NCBI GenBank assembly: GCA_037446915.1
Contig: JBBIHP010000004.1
Location: 1-64,000, forward strand
Direction: 5' to 3'
Source of the DNA: DSXH01 sp037446915
GTDB lineage: Bacteria; Bacteroidota; Ignavibacteria; Ignavibacteriales; Melioribacteraceae
Length of the DNA: 64,000 nt
Shown here: positions 35,008-43,847 of the stretch, in pieces
Numbering within the stretch: the stretch's first letter is position 1
Layout of the letters: every line of letters begins with the position of its first letter
The notes under the pieces: model-generated
Databases searched by the model: none
What the model was told of the DNA's origin: nothing
What the model saw: the letters and a program-made list of their open reading frames with translations, nothing else
Translations under genes and position numbers: made by a program

Positions 35008-35885
35008 GCTAAGTTCCTCACTGATTCTAATTGTTGTTCAAGTGGTTGACGGTAAAGTTCTATAAATTTATCTACGCCTTCCTGATCTTTGAATTGAAGA
35101 GTAGTCGCAACCTCATGATCTAATTCCATATCATTATCCCAGCTAAAGAAACCGAGTTTCAGTCTCTGGGTCATATAATCAGCAAAGTGAACTATCGATC
35201 CAATTGCTTTTGTATTATTGCTTAAATGAGGTCTGTGATGATATTTTACAAGTTCGCAGAATTGATCAGGGAAATTCCAGTTCTTAAGTAATAAATAACC
35301 AACTTCCTGATGATCCATACCAATAGCATTAACTTCAGCGTCATAATATTTCATTCCGGTCTTAACTGATTCGCAGATCGAAACAAAATCGGAATGTAAA
35401 TAACGGTGAATAACTGAAATTCCGAGGTCGTGTAGTAATCCTCCAATAAATGCATCGCCGCTTAAACGCATTCCTAAATCGTCAGCAATTTTCTTGCTGA
35501 TTGTTGCAGTAATGTAAGCATGAATCCAGAAATCTTTCTGGTTCAAATACTGGTCGCTCTTGTTTTTCAAAGATTCCATCAATGAGAGTGCTGTTACAAT
35601 GTTTCTTATTTCGTTAAATCCTAAAATCATTATAGCATACTCAATTGATGCAACTCTTCTCGAAAGTCCATAAAACGGTGAGTTGGATATTGTAAGTATT
35701 TTGACTACCAAACTCTGGTCTTTCGATATCGCTTTAGCAAGTGTCTGCGGACTTGTATTGATATCTTTTAACAAATCAAGCACCTCGGTAAGAATTCTTG
35801 GTGCCGGCGAGAGATTTGTAACTCTTTTCATTATTAGTTCGGTTCTCTCTCTTTTCTGGGTCTGATCGAATGACATTATGTACAT
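35004..35885 (-). CDS. HDOD domain protein (second of tandem pair)
   Basis: 293 residues. The HDOD core includes LSPAPRILTEVLDLLKDINT, LAKAISKDQSLVVKILTISN, SPFYGLSRRVASIEYAIMIL and GGLLHDLGISVIHRYL. HDOD is a degenerate HD phosphohydrolase fold used for signalling, often next to motility or GGDEF genes. It is closely similar throughout to the neighbour at 35894-36763, so it arose by tandem duplication. It sits between fliA and the GAF pseudokinase. A second in-frame ATG at 35876 is also possible as the start. Confidence 0.85.
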   Translation of the reverse strand: MYIMSFDQTQKRERTELIMKRVTNLSPAPRILTEVLDLLKDINTSPQTLAKAISKDQSLVVKILTISNSPFYGLSRRVASIEYAIMILGFNEIRNIVTALSLMESLKNKSDQYLNQKDFWIHAYITATISKKIADDLGMRLSGDAFIGGLLHDLGISVIHRYLHSDFVSICESVKTGMKYYDAEVNAIGMDHQEVGYLLLKNWNFPDQFCELVKYHHRPHLSNNTKAIGSIVHFADYMTQRLKLGFFSWDNDMELDHEVATTLQFKDQEGVDKFIELYRQPLEQQLESVRNLA

Positions 35886-35893
35886 AGCTCTTT

Positions 35894-36763
35894 CTAGTTT
35901 AGTGATTCAAAATGTGTTTTAAATAAACCTTCATAACTCTTAAGAAAATTTTCCAGGTTATCCATGCTTCCAAATCCGAGGATATCAATAATGTTTTCAT
36001 CAAATTGATAATTAGTATCCCATACAAAGGAACCAACTTCATATTTTTGGGTTACGTAATCAACCAGATGAATTAGTGAAGCAAGAACCGGATTGTTTTG
36101 CGACAAAGACGGACTGTGATGATATAATACAGCATCATTTATAAACGACGGAAAATTCCATTTTTCAAATAGATATTCAGCAATATCCTCGTGTGTAAAA
36201 CCGAGCACCATTTTCTCTGCTTGCAAATATGGAACGTTATCCTTTTTTACTAAATCAAGTATATTCTTAAAATCCCTTGGCATATATTTATGAAGTACAA
36301 GTAACCCGAGATCATGCAAAAGACCGGCAGTAAATACTTCGCCAGATTTTGGATAACGGAGATCGTCTGCAATTTTCTTTGCTGTAGTTCCTACCATAAG
36401 CGAATGCTTCCAATAGTCATTATGATTCCATTCTGCAGAGTTTTTTGCCTTAAACATTTCCATCATCGATAATGCTAACAAGAGACTTCTTATATGCTCC
36501 AAGCCAATAATAACAATTGCAAAATCAATTGTTGCAACTCTTCGCGGGATTCCATACATGGGTGAATTGGCAACAGAAAGAATTTTTGTTGCAATTGATT
36601 GATCCTGAGAAATTACTTTGCATAAATCCGAAGCGCTTGTGTTTTCATCATCCAGCATCTGGGAAACTTCTGTTATGATGTGTGGAATAGAAGGAAGATT
36701 TCCAACAGCAGATAATTGCTTTCTGATTTTCTTTTTAATATCGGCCAAGTTAGTATCAAGCAT
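35894..36763 (-). CDS. HDOD domain protein (first of tandem pair)
   Basis: 289 residues with the same domain order as its neighbour: LPSIPHIITEVSQMLDDENT, LCKVISQDQSIATKILSVAN, SPMYGIPRRVATIDFAIVII, TAGLLHDLGLLVLHKYMP and VLYHHSPSL. The ATG overlaps the end of fliA by 8 bases, so it is translationally linked to the sigma factor. Its function is likely regulatory (protein interaction), since residues needed for HD hydrolysis are only partly kept in this family. Confidence 0.85.
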   Translation of the reverse strand: MLDTNLADIKKKIRKQLSAVGNLPSIPHIITEVSQMLDDENTSASDLCKVISQDQSIATKILSVANSPMYGIPRRVATIDFAIVIIGLEHIRSLLLALSMMEMFKAKNSAEWNHNDYWKHSLMVGTTAKKIADDLRYPKSGEVFTAGLLHDLGLLVLHKYMPRDFKNILDLVKKDNVPYLQAEKMVLGFTHEDIAEYLFEKWNFPSFINDAVLYHHSPSLSQNNPVLASLIHLVDYVTQKYEVGSFVWDTNYQFDENIIDILGFGSMDNLENFLKSYEGLFKTHFESLN

Positions 36764-37388
36764 TGTATAGAACCAGCTTTTGTTTTAGAGATTTAATTAT
36801 TTTGGAATGAAGTTGAGATACTCTTGATACCGTGATATTAAGAAGCTTTGCAATTTCCTGGTAATTTAATTCTTCGTAATAGTAGAGAGAAAGAATGTTT
36901 CTATCGCGCTCATTTAATACTTTAATTAATTCAACCAACTTTTCTTTCAGTTCATTTTTTTCGAGTAGATCATCAGGTTCATCATAACCTCCTGATACCA
37001 TTTCATAAAGCTGCATTCCTTCATCTTCTACAACAGAACTATTGAGTGATACTGAAGAAGTTGTGTTTACGGCAACACCTTCGGAATCGCATACTGTTTC
37101 GTATTTCGGACTGTATTTTCTCAGTTCGTCGTAAATTTTTCCGCGAATTCTCTGGATAGCATAAGTTTCGAACTTTGTTCCGTAATCCGGATCAAATCGA
37201 TCGATTGCTTCGCTTAATCCTTCTATACCGAACTGGAAATAATCGCGGCGATCGAATAATTCGTTTTGAATGAAATTTGATTTGTGGATTACATAATGAA
37301 CAAGATTAACATAATTCATAATGATCTGTTTTTTAAGATCACTGGTAGGATTGTGTTTGAAGTTTGCCCAAATATTGTCGTTATTCAT
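36756..37388 (-). CDS. fliA: Flagellar sigma factor FliA (sigma-28), region 3 apparently missing
   Basis: 210 residues. Region 2 (about 18-94) includes YVNLVHYVIHKS, FQFGIEGLSEAIDRFDPDYG and TKFETYAIQRIRGKIYDELR. Region 4 (about 143-206) includes LNERDRNILSLYYYEELNYQ and EIAKLLNITVSRVSQLHSKI, diagnostic of FliA. After RKYSP only about 18 residues separate it from VSLNSSVVEDEG. In E. coli FliA this stretch is some 55 residues and forms region 3. The protein is correspondingly shorter than the usual about 240. It follows a small membrane protein (8-base overlap). FlgM, its antagonist, is at 960-1214. Confidence 0.9.
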   Translation of the reverse strand: MNNDNIWANFKHNPTSDLKKQIIMNYVNLVHYVIHKSNFIQNELFDRRDYFQFGIEGLSEAIDRFDPDYGTKFETYAIQRIRGKIYDELRKYSPKYETVCDSEGVAVNTTSSVSLNSSVVEDEGMQLYEMVSGGYDEPDDLLEKNELKEKLVELIKVLNERDRNILSLYYYEELNYQEIAKLLNITVSRVSQLHSKIIKSLKQKLVLYNA

Positions 37389-37617
37389 TTTCGTTGGTTC
37401 CCGCTAAGTCGTTTGTATATCTGTTTATTTTTTCAAATGAGTTTTTATTAATTGATTTTATTAATCCTATTGCAATTAAACTGAGTAGTACGGTAAGCAT
37501 TATAAAAATGACAAATGAGTTTAGTAGAACAGATTCTATTGCCACTCCCTTTTGAGCGAAATAGATAACAGAGAAAAAGAAGACCAGTAAACCGGCTTGT
37601 AATATTATTTTGTTCAT
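37381..37617 (-). CDS. Small two-helix membrane protein upstream of fliA
   Basis: 78 residues: two hydrophobic helices (LQAGLLVFFFSVIYFAQKG and LLNSFVIFIMLTVLLSLIAI) with a short polar tail. No family recognised. It has a good AAGGAGAA ribosome site, is the first gene after flhG, and its end overlaps the fliA start, so fliA translation may depend on it. A composite promoter (37647-37660 with dyad 37742-37757) lies directly upstream. Confidence 0.6.
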   Translation of the reverse strand: MNKIILQAGLLVFFFSVIYFAQKGVAIESVLLNSFVIFIMLTVLLSLIAIGLIKSINKNSFEKINRYTNDLAGTNENE

Positions 37618-37646
37618 CTATTCTCCTTTTTTTATGGCTATAGATT

Positions 37647-37660
37647 CAAACACTATACCA
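37647..37660 (-). promoter_or_regulatory. Sigma-54-like -24/-12 element of the fliA operon
   Basis: On the minus strand this reads TGGTAT, 5 bases, TTGA, 30 bases from the start at 37617. It shares the TGGYAT-N5-TTG pattern with three other operon heads. The expected transcript start would leave a short leader containing AAGGAG. Confidence 0.45.
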
Positions 37661-37716
37661 GAGGGAAACCAGATGAATTTGAAAAAAAGGTGGATTTTTA
37701 GACTGAATTCGAAGAA

Positions 37717-38565
37717 TTAAAAGCGGGTTAGACGCAATGATTGGTTATTATTAGCCACTTGGGTGATTTTTAGAAAACGTATTGCGAGCTCATTAATTTC
37801 TAAAGCGGATTTAGAATTCGGATACGTTTTCATCATTATAACCTGTTCCATTATCGACTTGTAAACTATTCGATCGTAACCGATTACACCGAGAAGACTG
37901 ACTTCGGATTTTAGAAAGTGTCTTAATGCTGTTGAAAGATTTTGAAATGCTGAATCGCTATCGTCCTTACTTTCGGACTTGTTAAAGACAACATAATTTT
38001 TTGTTACTTCGGTATTCTCAAAAATAAATTTAAGCAGAACATACGCATCCATAACAGATGTTGGTTCGGGTGTTGCAATTACAATATTATAATCGGACTT
38101 ACTTAATTGCCTGATTGTAAAATCGTCTGCACCGGCAGAACTATCCAGAATTATATAATCGTATTGAGGCGCAATTTTATTTAATTGAATGAAGAAATAA
38201 TCAATTGATTCACGAGTTAATTTTGGATAATCTGCAGGACCGGAATCACCAAAAATTATATTCATGTTTTCAGAATACCGGTAAATAATTTCACGTAACA
38301 CTTTTCTCTGTGTAAAGAAATCTGTAAGAGTATTTTCAGCAGCATGATTCAGGAATAAATGGATATTGGGAAAATTACAATCCAGATCTACAAGTAAAAC
38401 ATTTTTACCTAACCTTGATAACTGGTAAGTAAGGTTCAATGCAAAAAAGCTTTTTCCTGTTCCACCTTTTCCGGAAGCAACAGAAATTATTTTGGAGAGA
38501 GGATTTAACCGGGTTCTCTCTTCAAGCTTTCTTAATTCAATCAGTCTTGCAACTTGATCGTTCAT
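37717..38565 (-). CDS. flhG: FlhG (FleN/YlxH), MinD-like flagellar number regulator
   Basis: 282 residues. The deviant Walker A is in SVASGKGGTGKSFFALNLTY, Walker B-like motifs are VLLVDLDCNFPNIHLF and YIILDSSAGADDF, and the C-terminal helix is the membrane-targeting type. The protein pairs with the GTPase FlhF (immediately upstream, 1-base overlap) to set flagellar number and place. In polar flagellates FlhG also restrains a sigma-54 activator; none is encoded in this window. Confidence 0.92.
   Translation of the reverse strand: MNDQVARLIELRKLEERTRLNPLSKIISVASGKGGTGKSFFALNLTYQLSRLGKNVLLVDLDCNFPNIHLFLNHAAENTLTDFFTQRKVLREIIYRYSENMNIIFGDSGPADYPKLTRESIDYFFIQLNKIAPQYDYIILDSSAGADDFTIRQLSKSDYNIVIATPEPTSVMDAYVLLKFIFENTEVTKNYVVFNKSESKDDSDSAFQNLSTALRHFLKSEVSLLGVIGYDRIVYKSIMEQVIMMKTYPNSKSALEINELAIRFLKITQVANNNQSLRLTRF
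37742..37757. promoter_or_regulatory. Dyad motif within the flhG 3' end, putative activator site
   Basis: TGGTTATTATTAGCCA on the plus strand: arms TGGYTA and TARCCA with a 4-base centre, the most symmetric copy in the window. It lies in the flhG 3' coding end, 82 bases from the TGGTAT element of the fliA operon. Because it is in coding sequence, chance is not excluded. Confidence 0.4.
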
Positions 38566-39677
38566 TAATACAGTTTCCCCGAAAAAATTAATTTGGCCAG
38601 TAATTCTGAATTTACAGAAATAATATCATCGGGTATTACCTGGCCATTTGTTAAAAACATAACCGGGACATTACTATTATAGACAAAATTGAGAATGTTG
38701 CCGTAGGATACTGCTTCATCAACTTTTGTGAAAATAACAGAACTATAATTAAGCGGACTGAATTTCTGGGAAATATCTATTAATGTTCTTGTTGATGTAG
38801 TTGCACTTGTTACAAGTACAGTGTCGTCCGCCTGTGCAGCATCAAGATATGCTTTTATGTCGGATAAGTTTTCAGCGTTTCTCTGACTTCTTCCAATTGT
38901 ATCAATAAATATTAAGTCCTTATCCTTAAATTTTTTAATCAGTTTAGACATATCGCCCGGCTCATATGCCACAGCCATATCTATATCACTTATTTCCGAA
39001 AAAATTCTTAATTGATCTATTGCACCAAGCCGATAAGTATCTATTGAAATTAGTCCAACATTCAGCTTGTGAATTATCTTTGAAATAATTGCAAGCTTTG
39101 CAATACATGTTGTTTTACCTACACCGGTGGGACCTACAAGAGCAACTTTAGTTAGCTTGTTTTTCTTAACGTTAAATTCTTTTGTTGGAATAAGCGACGC
39201 CATTCCGGAAATCAAATAGCTTTCCAGCTTGGATACATCTACCATTCCATCGTAGTTTTCAAGCTGACCAATCAATTCTTTAACTATATTCTTTTGTACT
39301 TCGTGATGTAATAAGACATCAGTTAGTTCTTTAATTTCTTGTTCTTTATCAATAGTGGGTTTACTTTCTACAATTAACTTTTTATCGTTTTCCTTTTTAA
39401 TTAAATCTTTTTCCTGAAAAATTTTTTTCTGAAGTTTTTCGAGTTCATGCTGAAGGTCATTTTTTACCTGTGATTTATCATTATGAACTGTTTCAATGTT
39501 TTTGCTACTTTGTTTTTTATCCAGTCCGGCTGTTATTTCGAACATCTTCTTAACATTGAATCTTCTATCATCTTCTAGGACCCGTGTTCCAAGAATAATT
39601 GCTTCACTGCCAAGTTCAGCTTTCATTTGTTCTGTAGCTTCTTTTAGCGTTGGAGCCAGAAATTTTTTAATCTGCAT
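38565..39677 (-). CDS. flhF: Flagellar placement GTPase FlhF
   Basis: About 370 residues. N-terminal MQIKKFLAPTLKEATEQMKA and LGSEAIILGTR match the FlhF B domain. The SRP-type NG GTPase follows with P-loop VALVGPTGVGKTTCIAKLA, VGLISIDTYRLGAIDQL, LIFIDTIGRSQRNAENL and VIFTKVDEAVSYGNIL. FlhF recruits early basal-body parts to the pole and stimulates FlhG. The ATG at 39677 has GAGGTTGAAA upstream; a TTG two codons earlier is less likely. Confidence 0.94.
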   Translation of the reverse strand: MQIKKFLAPTLKEATEQMKAELGSEAIILGTRVLEDDRRFNVKKMFEITAGLDKKQSSKNIETVHNDKSQVKNDLQHELEKLQKKIFQEKDLIKKENDKKLIVESKPTIDKEQEIKELTDVLLHHEVQKNIVKELIGQLENYDGMVDVSKLESYLISGMASLIPTKEFNVKKNKLTKVALVGPTGVGKTTCIAKLAIISKIIHKLNVGLISIDTYRLGAIDQLRIFSEISDIDMAVAYEPGDMSKLIKKFKDKDLIFIDTIGRSQRNAENLSDIKAYLDAAQADDTVLVTSATTSTRTLIDISQKFSPLNYSSVIFTKVDEAVSYGNILNFVYNSNVPVMFLTNGQVIPDDIISVNSELLAKLIFSGKLY

Positions 39678-41721
39678 TTTCAACCTCTAACTTACCTAAG
39701 AATTCAATTTCTACATTTGCCGGTAATTCACTGAACGATAATAATGCAAGCTCCGGAAAACTTGAGTTTATTAAACGATAAATATAAGGCCTAATAGCAG
39801 CAGAAGTAATTAGTACCGGCGGATAACCGAGTGTGTTAAATTTTTCCAGTGCCATCTGGATACTTGTGTTTAGTTCTCTTAATACTTTTGTGCTTAATCC
39901 AAGTGTAACAACACTATCTTTTTGTGATTGAAGTGAGTTTGTTACAAGGGATTCCAGATTCTCGCTTAATGTTACAGCATGAATAATACCGTTTGTATCG
40001 CGGTAGATATTAGCTATAGTATCACCAATTGTATGTCTTACGTATTCTGTAAGCACATCAATATTTTTTGTTGTTTTGGAATAATCAATTAATGCTTCCA
40101 ATATTCTTACAAAATCTTTTATAGGAATATTTTCTTTAAGCAGATTTTGAAGAACTTTCTGAATCATTCCAAGATTAAGAACATCCGGGTTGACATCTTC
40201 AACTACAGCTGGATATTCTTTCTTAATATTTTCGAGCAGTTGTTTAACTTCCTGGCGCGATAAAATTTTATCAAAATTCTTTTTCAATGTCTCCTGTAGA
40301 TGTGTTGCCAGAACAGATATACAATCTACAACTGTGTATCCAAGCATTTCGGCTTTCTCTTTATCCTCGTAAATAATCCAGTAGCTATTCATTCCGAATG
40401 CTGGATCGGTAGTTGGAATTCCTGTTACCTTTTCTTCAACTCCACCGGGATTCATTGCAAGATATCTGTCCGGATAAATCTCAAATCCGCTTGCAATATT
40501 TCCTTTTATTTTAATTATGTATTCATTTGGGGAGAGTTGTAAATTATCTCTAACACGTACCGGCGGAATTAACACTCCATATTCGAGGGCAACCATCTTT
40601 CTAGTTGATGAAATTTTTTGAAACAGGTTTCCTCCCTGTTGTTCATCAACCAGACTTACCAGTCCATAACCTATTTCTATTTCAATAGGATCAACCTGAA
40701 GATACTGTTCAACTTTTTCTTCTGTTTGTTCCGATGACACAATTTTCTGTTCTCCCTGGGCAACAGGAGTTTCAATAACCTTATTTTTCTTAACCGCGAA
40801 AGAGGCTGCTCCCAATACACCGGCTAAAACCATAAATGGAACTGTTGGCATTCCCGGTATAAATGCAAACATAAATATTGCACCGGATACTGTTCCAAGA
40901 ACACGCGGGTTTGAGAACAACTGAGTCTTTATTTGGAAATCTAATGCAGAACCGGATGCACTTCTTGTAACTACAAGTCCAGCTGCTGTTGCAATAATTA
41001 ACGCTGGAATCTGAGAAACTAAACCATCACCTATTGTAAGTATTGTATAAGTCTGAACTGCTTCTGAGAAATCCATACCTCGCTGAGCAACACCGATAAT
41101 AAACCCGCCGATAATATTTATTCCGTTAATAATCAGTCCGGCGATAGCATCTCCTTTAACAAACTTGCTTGCACCGTCCATTGCGCCATAGAATTCAGCT
41201 TCGCGGGAAATTAGATCACGGCGTTTACGTGCATCTGATTCTGATATTAAACCGGTATTAAGATCGGCATCAATTGCCATTTGTTTTCCGGGCATTGCAT
41301 CAAGAGTAAAACGGGCTGCTACCTCAGAAATTCTTCCCGAACCTTTAATTATTACTATGAATTGAATTACCAGTAATATTATAAATACTATAAAACCAAC
41401 AATATAATCACCGCTAACAACGAATGTTCCAAATGATTCGATTACTTTTCCGGCATAACCGTCAATCAGAATTAATCTCGTAGAACTGATATTCAATCCC
41501 AAACGGAATAATGTTGTTACGAGCAATAATCCGGGGAATACGGAAATATCAAGAGGCGATTGAATGTATAAAGATACAATTAGAATAAGAACTGCCAGAG
41601 TTATGTTGATAGATAGAAGGAAATCGAGCAGACTTGCCGGTAAAGGAATTAACATAAGACCTAACATAAGTATAAGTCCTAATGCTAAAACAATGTCGCT
41701 ATTCCTTCCAACCATTTTCAT
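39667..41721 (-). CDS. flhA: Flagellar export gate protein FlhA
   Basis: 684 residues. About eight N-terminal membrane helices, including LALGLILMLGLMLIPLPASL and LGLNISSTRLILI. The FHIPEP signature region reads RISEVAARFTLDAMPGKQMA then IDADLNTGLI. A large C-terminal cytoplasmic domain binds chaperone-substrate complexes. It is the main transmembrane export component. It overlaps flhF by a few bases and begins 2 bases after the flhB stop. Confidence 0.96.
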   Translation of the reverse strand: MKMVGRNSDIVLALGLILMLGLMLIPLPASLLDFLLSINITLAVLILIVSLYIQSPLDISVFPGLLLVTTLFRLGLNISSTRLILIDGYAGKVIESFGTFVVSGDYIVGFIVFIILLVIQFIVIIKGSGRISEVAARFTLDAMPGKQMAIDADLNTGLISESDARKRRDLISREAEFYGAMDGASKFVKGDAIAGLIINGINIIGGFIIGVAQRGMDFSEAVQTYTILTIGDGLVSQIPALIIATAAGLVVTRSASGSALDFQIKTQLFSNPRVLGTVSGAIFMFAFIPGMPTVPFMVLAGVLGAASFAVKKNKVIETPVAQGEQKIVSSEQTEEKVEQYLQVDPIEIEIGYGLVSLVDEQQGGNLFQKISSTRKMVALEYGVLIPPVRVRDNLQLSPNEYIIKIKGNIASGFEIYPDRYLAMNPGGVEEKVTGIPTTDPAFGMNSYWIIYEDKEKAEMLGYTVVDCISVLATHLQETLKKNFDKILSRQEVKQLLENIKKEYPAVVEDVNPDVLNLGMIQKVLQNLLKENIPIKDFVRILEALIDYSKTTKNIDVLTEYVRHTIGDTIANIYRDTNGIIHAVTLSENLESLVTNSLQSQKDSVVTLGLSTKVLRELNTSIQMALEKFNTLGYPPVLITSAAIRPYIYRLINSSFPELALLSFSELPANVEIEFLGKLEVENAD

Positions 41722-41722
41722 A

Positions 41723-42805
41723 TTAGATTATACTCTTCTTTTTAATTTTCTTTAACTGGAACAGGTAAGCAAGTATCTGTGCAACTGCTTTAAACATTTT
41801 AGCCGGTATAAAATCGCCAACATCGCAAGCTTTATATAATGCTCTTGCCAATTCAACATCTTCGTGCAGAGGAACATTATTTTCAGCGGCAATTTTTTTA
41901 ATGCGTTGTGCAAGATCATCCAATCCTTTAGCAACAACTTTTGGTGCAGCGTCTTTCTGCATATCATATTTTAATGCAACGGCTACGTGAGTCGGGTTGG
42001 TTATAACAACATCTGCAGTTGGAATCTCTTTCATCATTCTGCTTCGTGCAGAAAGAAGCATTTGTTTACGGATACGGGATTTAATCTGTGGATCGCCCTC
42101 GAGCTGTTTATATTCCTCTTTTACTTCCGTCTTTGTCATCATCATCTGTTTTTTGAATTTGTACTTCTGGAAAAGAAAATCGATGGATGCGATAACGGCA
42201 AAGAATAGTACTATTTTCCAGACGAGTGTAAACGCGGAATCGAACATAAACTGAACTGTATCTTCAATACTCAAATCGATCAGATATGTCGTATCATCAA
42301 TTAACTTTTTTATAATAAAATATGTGAATACGCTTATAACAACAAGTTTTAGAACGGATTTTAATAGCTCAACGTAGGAACGAGAAGAGAAAAATATTCT
42401 TTTAATTCCGCTAAATGGATTGAAGCGGGATAAATCTAACTTAAACGCTTTTGGAGTAAACTTAAAACCAATTTGTGCAATGTTGCTAACCAATGCAATT
42501 ACAACTATTCCGCCGATTATTGGAATCATAAATGCAAAGAAGAACAGCGCCCACTTTATAGCATAAGTCTGAATAACCGCTTTAGACATTTCGAGTGTAT
42601 TAAGTGAAGAAAAAATTTCTTTTGTGAATTGACCGAGCAATTTACCGGTATAATTTTTAGTTAGAAATATTAACAGTAATCCAAATCCGAACACTGCAAG
42701 AGAATTTATCTCTACGCTTTTTGCAACCTGACCTTTATTACGGGCATCGGTTAATTTCTTAGAGGTAGGATCTTCGGTTTTTTCCTGTCCATCAAACTCT
42801 GCCAT
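41723..42805 (-). CDS. flhB: Flagellar export switch protein FlhB
   Basis: 360 residues. It starts MAEFDGQEKTEDPTSKKLTD with the conserved E-(K/R)TE-(D/E)-PT motif, has four membrane helices, and a cytoplasmic domain with the self-cleaving NPTH in VVITNPTHVAVALKYD. FlhB with FliK changes export from hook to filament substrates. It is translationally coupled to fliR (1-base overlap). Confidence 0.96.
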   Translation of the reverse strand: MAEFDGQEKTEDPTSKKLTDARNKGQVAKSVEINSLAVFGFGLLLIFLTKNYTGKLLGQFTKEIFSSLNTLEMSKAVIQTYAIKWALFFFAFMIPIIGGIVVIALVSNIAQIGFKFTPKAFKLDLSRFNPFSGIKRIFFSSRSYVELLKSVLKLVVISVFTYFIIKKLIDDTTYLIDLSIEDTVQFMFDSAFTLVWKIVLFFAVIASIDFLFQKYKFKKQMMMTKTEVKEEYKQLEGDPQIKSRIRKQMLLSARSRMMKEIPTADVVITNPTHVAVALKYDMQKDAAPKVVAKGLDDLAQRIKKIAAENNVPLHEDVELARALYKACDVGDFIPAKMFKAVAQILAYLFQLKKIKKKSII

Positions 42806-43581
42806 TACACACTCATTCCTTTGATCAATTCAAGTAGTTGATTTTCATACCCGTAGAGAAGACTTTTAATTGCATAAATATAAAACGGGACCAGTGTAAT
42901 TAACATTGTAAGTCCCAATCCAATCTTTAATGGTTGAGAAACAAAAAATATCTGAATGTTGGGAATAACCCTTGCAATAATTCCTTCTGCAAGATGAACA
43001 AGAAAAAAAGCTACAAGTATAGGAGAAGCAATTTTTATTGCTATTGTAAATACAGTTAATGAATATTTTATTATCAATTGATAGACTGGTTCATTAATTG
43101 TATACTTTGCAAGCGGAATAGCAGTAAATGAAGCGACCAGACCAGTTATAATATAATGATGACCATTGATAAGTAGAAAAAGCATAACCGATGCAAAGAA
43201 AAGAATTTCTCCTACAACATTATTCTGCATTTCTTCAAAGGGATTTAAAACTTCTGCAAACATAAGACCCATATCAAATCCAATCAAATGCCCGGCAAAT
43301 GAAATCCCCCAGAAAACAAAATTCAGTATATAACCCATAATTAATCCGGTTATAATTTCTTTTACGGAATATACAACTAACGAAGCAAGGTTAAGTTCGA
43401 AGCTGATAGCAGATTTATCTATTGTAAGAAAAACTATGTATGCCAGAATTAATGCGAGACCGAGCTTAATCATTGGTGATACAGCTTTATGGCCAAATAT
43501 AGGTGCTGCAATAAACATTGCGGTAATCCTGAGGAAAATTAAAACCAGCACTATAAAATCGAATATTAATATTTCGGTCAT
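42805..43581 (-). CDS. fliR: Flagellar export gate protein FliR
   Basis: 258 residues, about six membrane helices. FLRITAMFIAAPIFGHKAVS, GLMFAEVLNPFEEMQNNVVG and HLAEGIIARVIPNIQIFFVS are typical FliR segments. With FliP and FliQ it forms the helical gate. It abuts fliQ upstream and flhB downstream. Confidence 0.95.
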   Translation of the reverse strand: MTEILIFDFIVLVLIFLRITAMFIAAPIFGHKAVSPMIKLGLALILAYIVFLTIDKSAISFELNLASLVVYSVKEIITGLIMGYILNFVFWGISFAGHLIGFDMGLMFAEVLNPFEEMQNNVVGEILFFASVMLFLLINGHHYIITGLVASFTAIPLAKYTINEPVYQLIIKYSLTVFTIAIKIASPILVAFFLVHLAEGIIARVIPNIQIFFVSQPLKIGLGLTMLITLVPFYIYAIKSLLYGYENQLLELIKGMSV

Positions 43582-43847
43582 TATACTATCGTTAAAAACA
43601 ATGTGAACATTTTTGTTGTTAGTGCTACAAGTTTATCAATTATCCATGGAAGCAGAAAAATAATAACAAGAGCTGTAGCAAGAAGTTTAGGAACAAATGT
43701 TAAAGTCATTTCCTGAATTGAAGTAGCAGCTTGAAAAATTGAAATAAAAACACCAACAATAAGTGATACGCCCAGAACCGGTAAAAGAATTATGAACACC
43801 GTGTAAAAAGCATCTTTCAATATTTCTATAATTAATTCTTCGGTCAT
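43581..43847 (-). CDS. fliQ: Flagellar export gate protein FliQ
   Basis: 88 residues with two membrane helices (TVFIILLPVLGVSLIVGVFI and FVPKLLATALVIIFLLPWII). The motif FQAATSIQEMTLTFVPKLLA is diagnostic. I use the ATG at 43847, giving MTEELIIEILKDAF. A longer frame adds 14 residues that overlap fliP and do not fit the family. Confidence 0.95.
   Translation of the reverse strand: MTEELIIEILKDAFYTVFIILLPVLGVSLIVGVFISIFQAATSIQEMTLTFVPKLLATALVIIFLLPWIIDKLVALTTKMFTLFLTIV

Noticed and set aside
41752..41967. A 71-codon minus-strand frame inside flhB
   Set aside because: Out of frame with the FlhB cytoplasmic domain, which has its NPTH site and continues normally.
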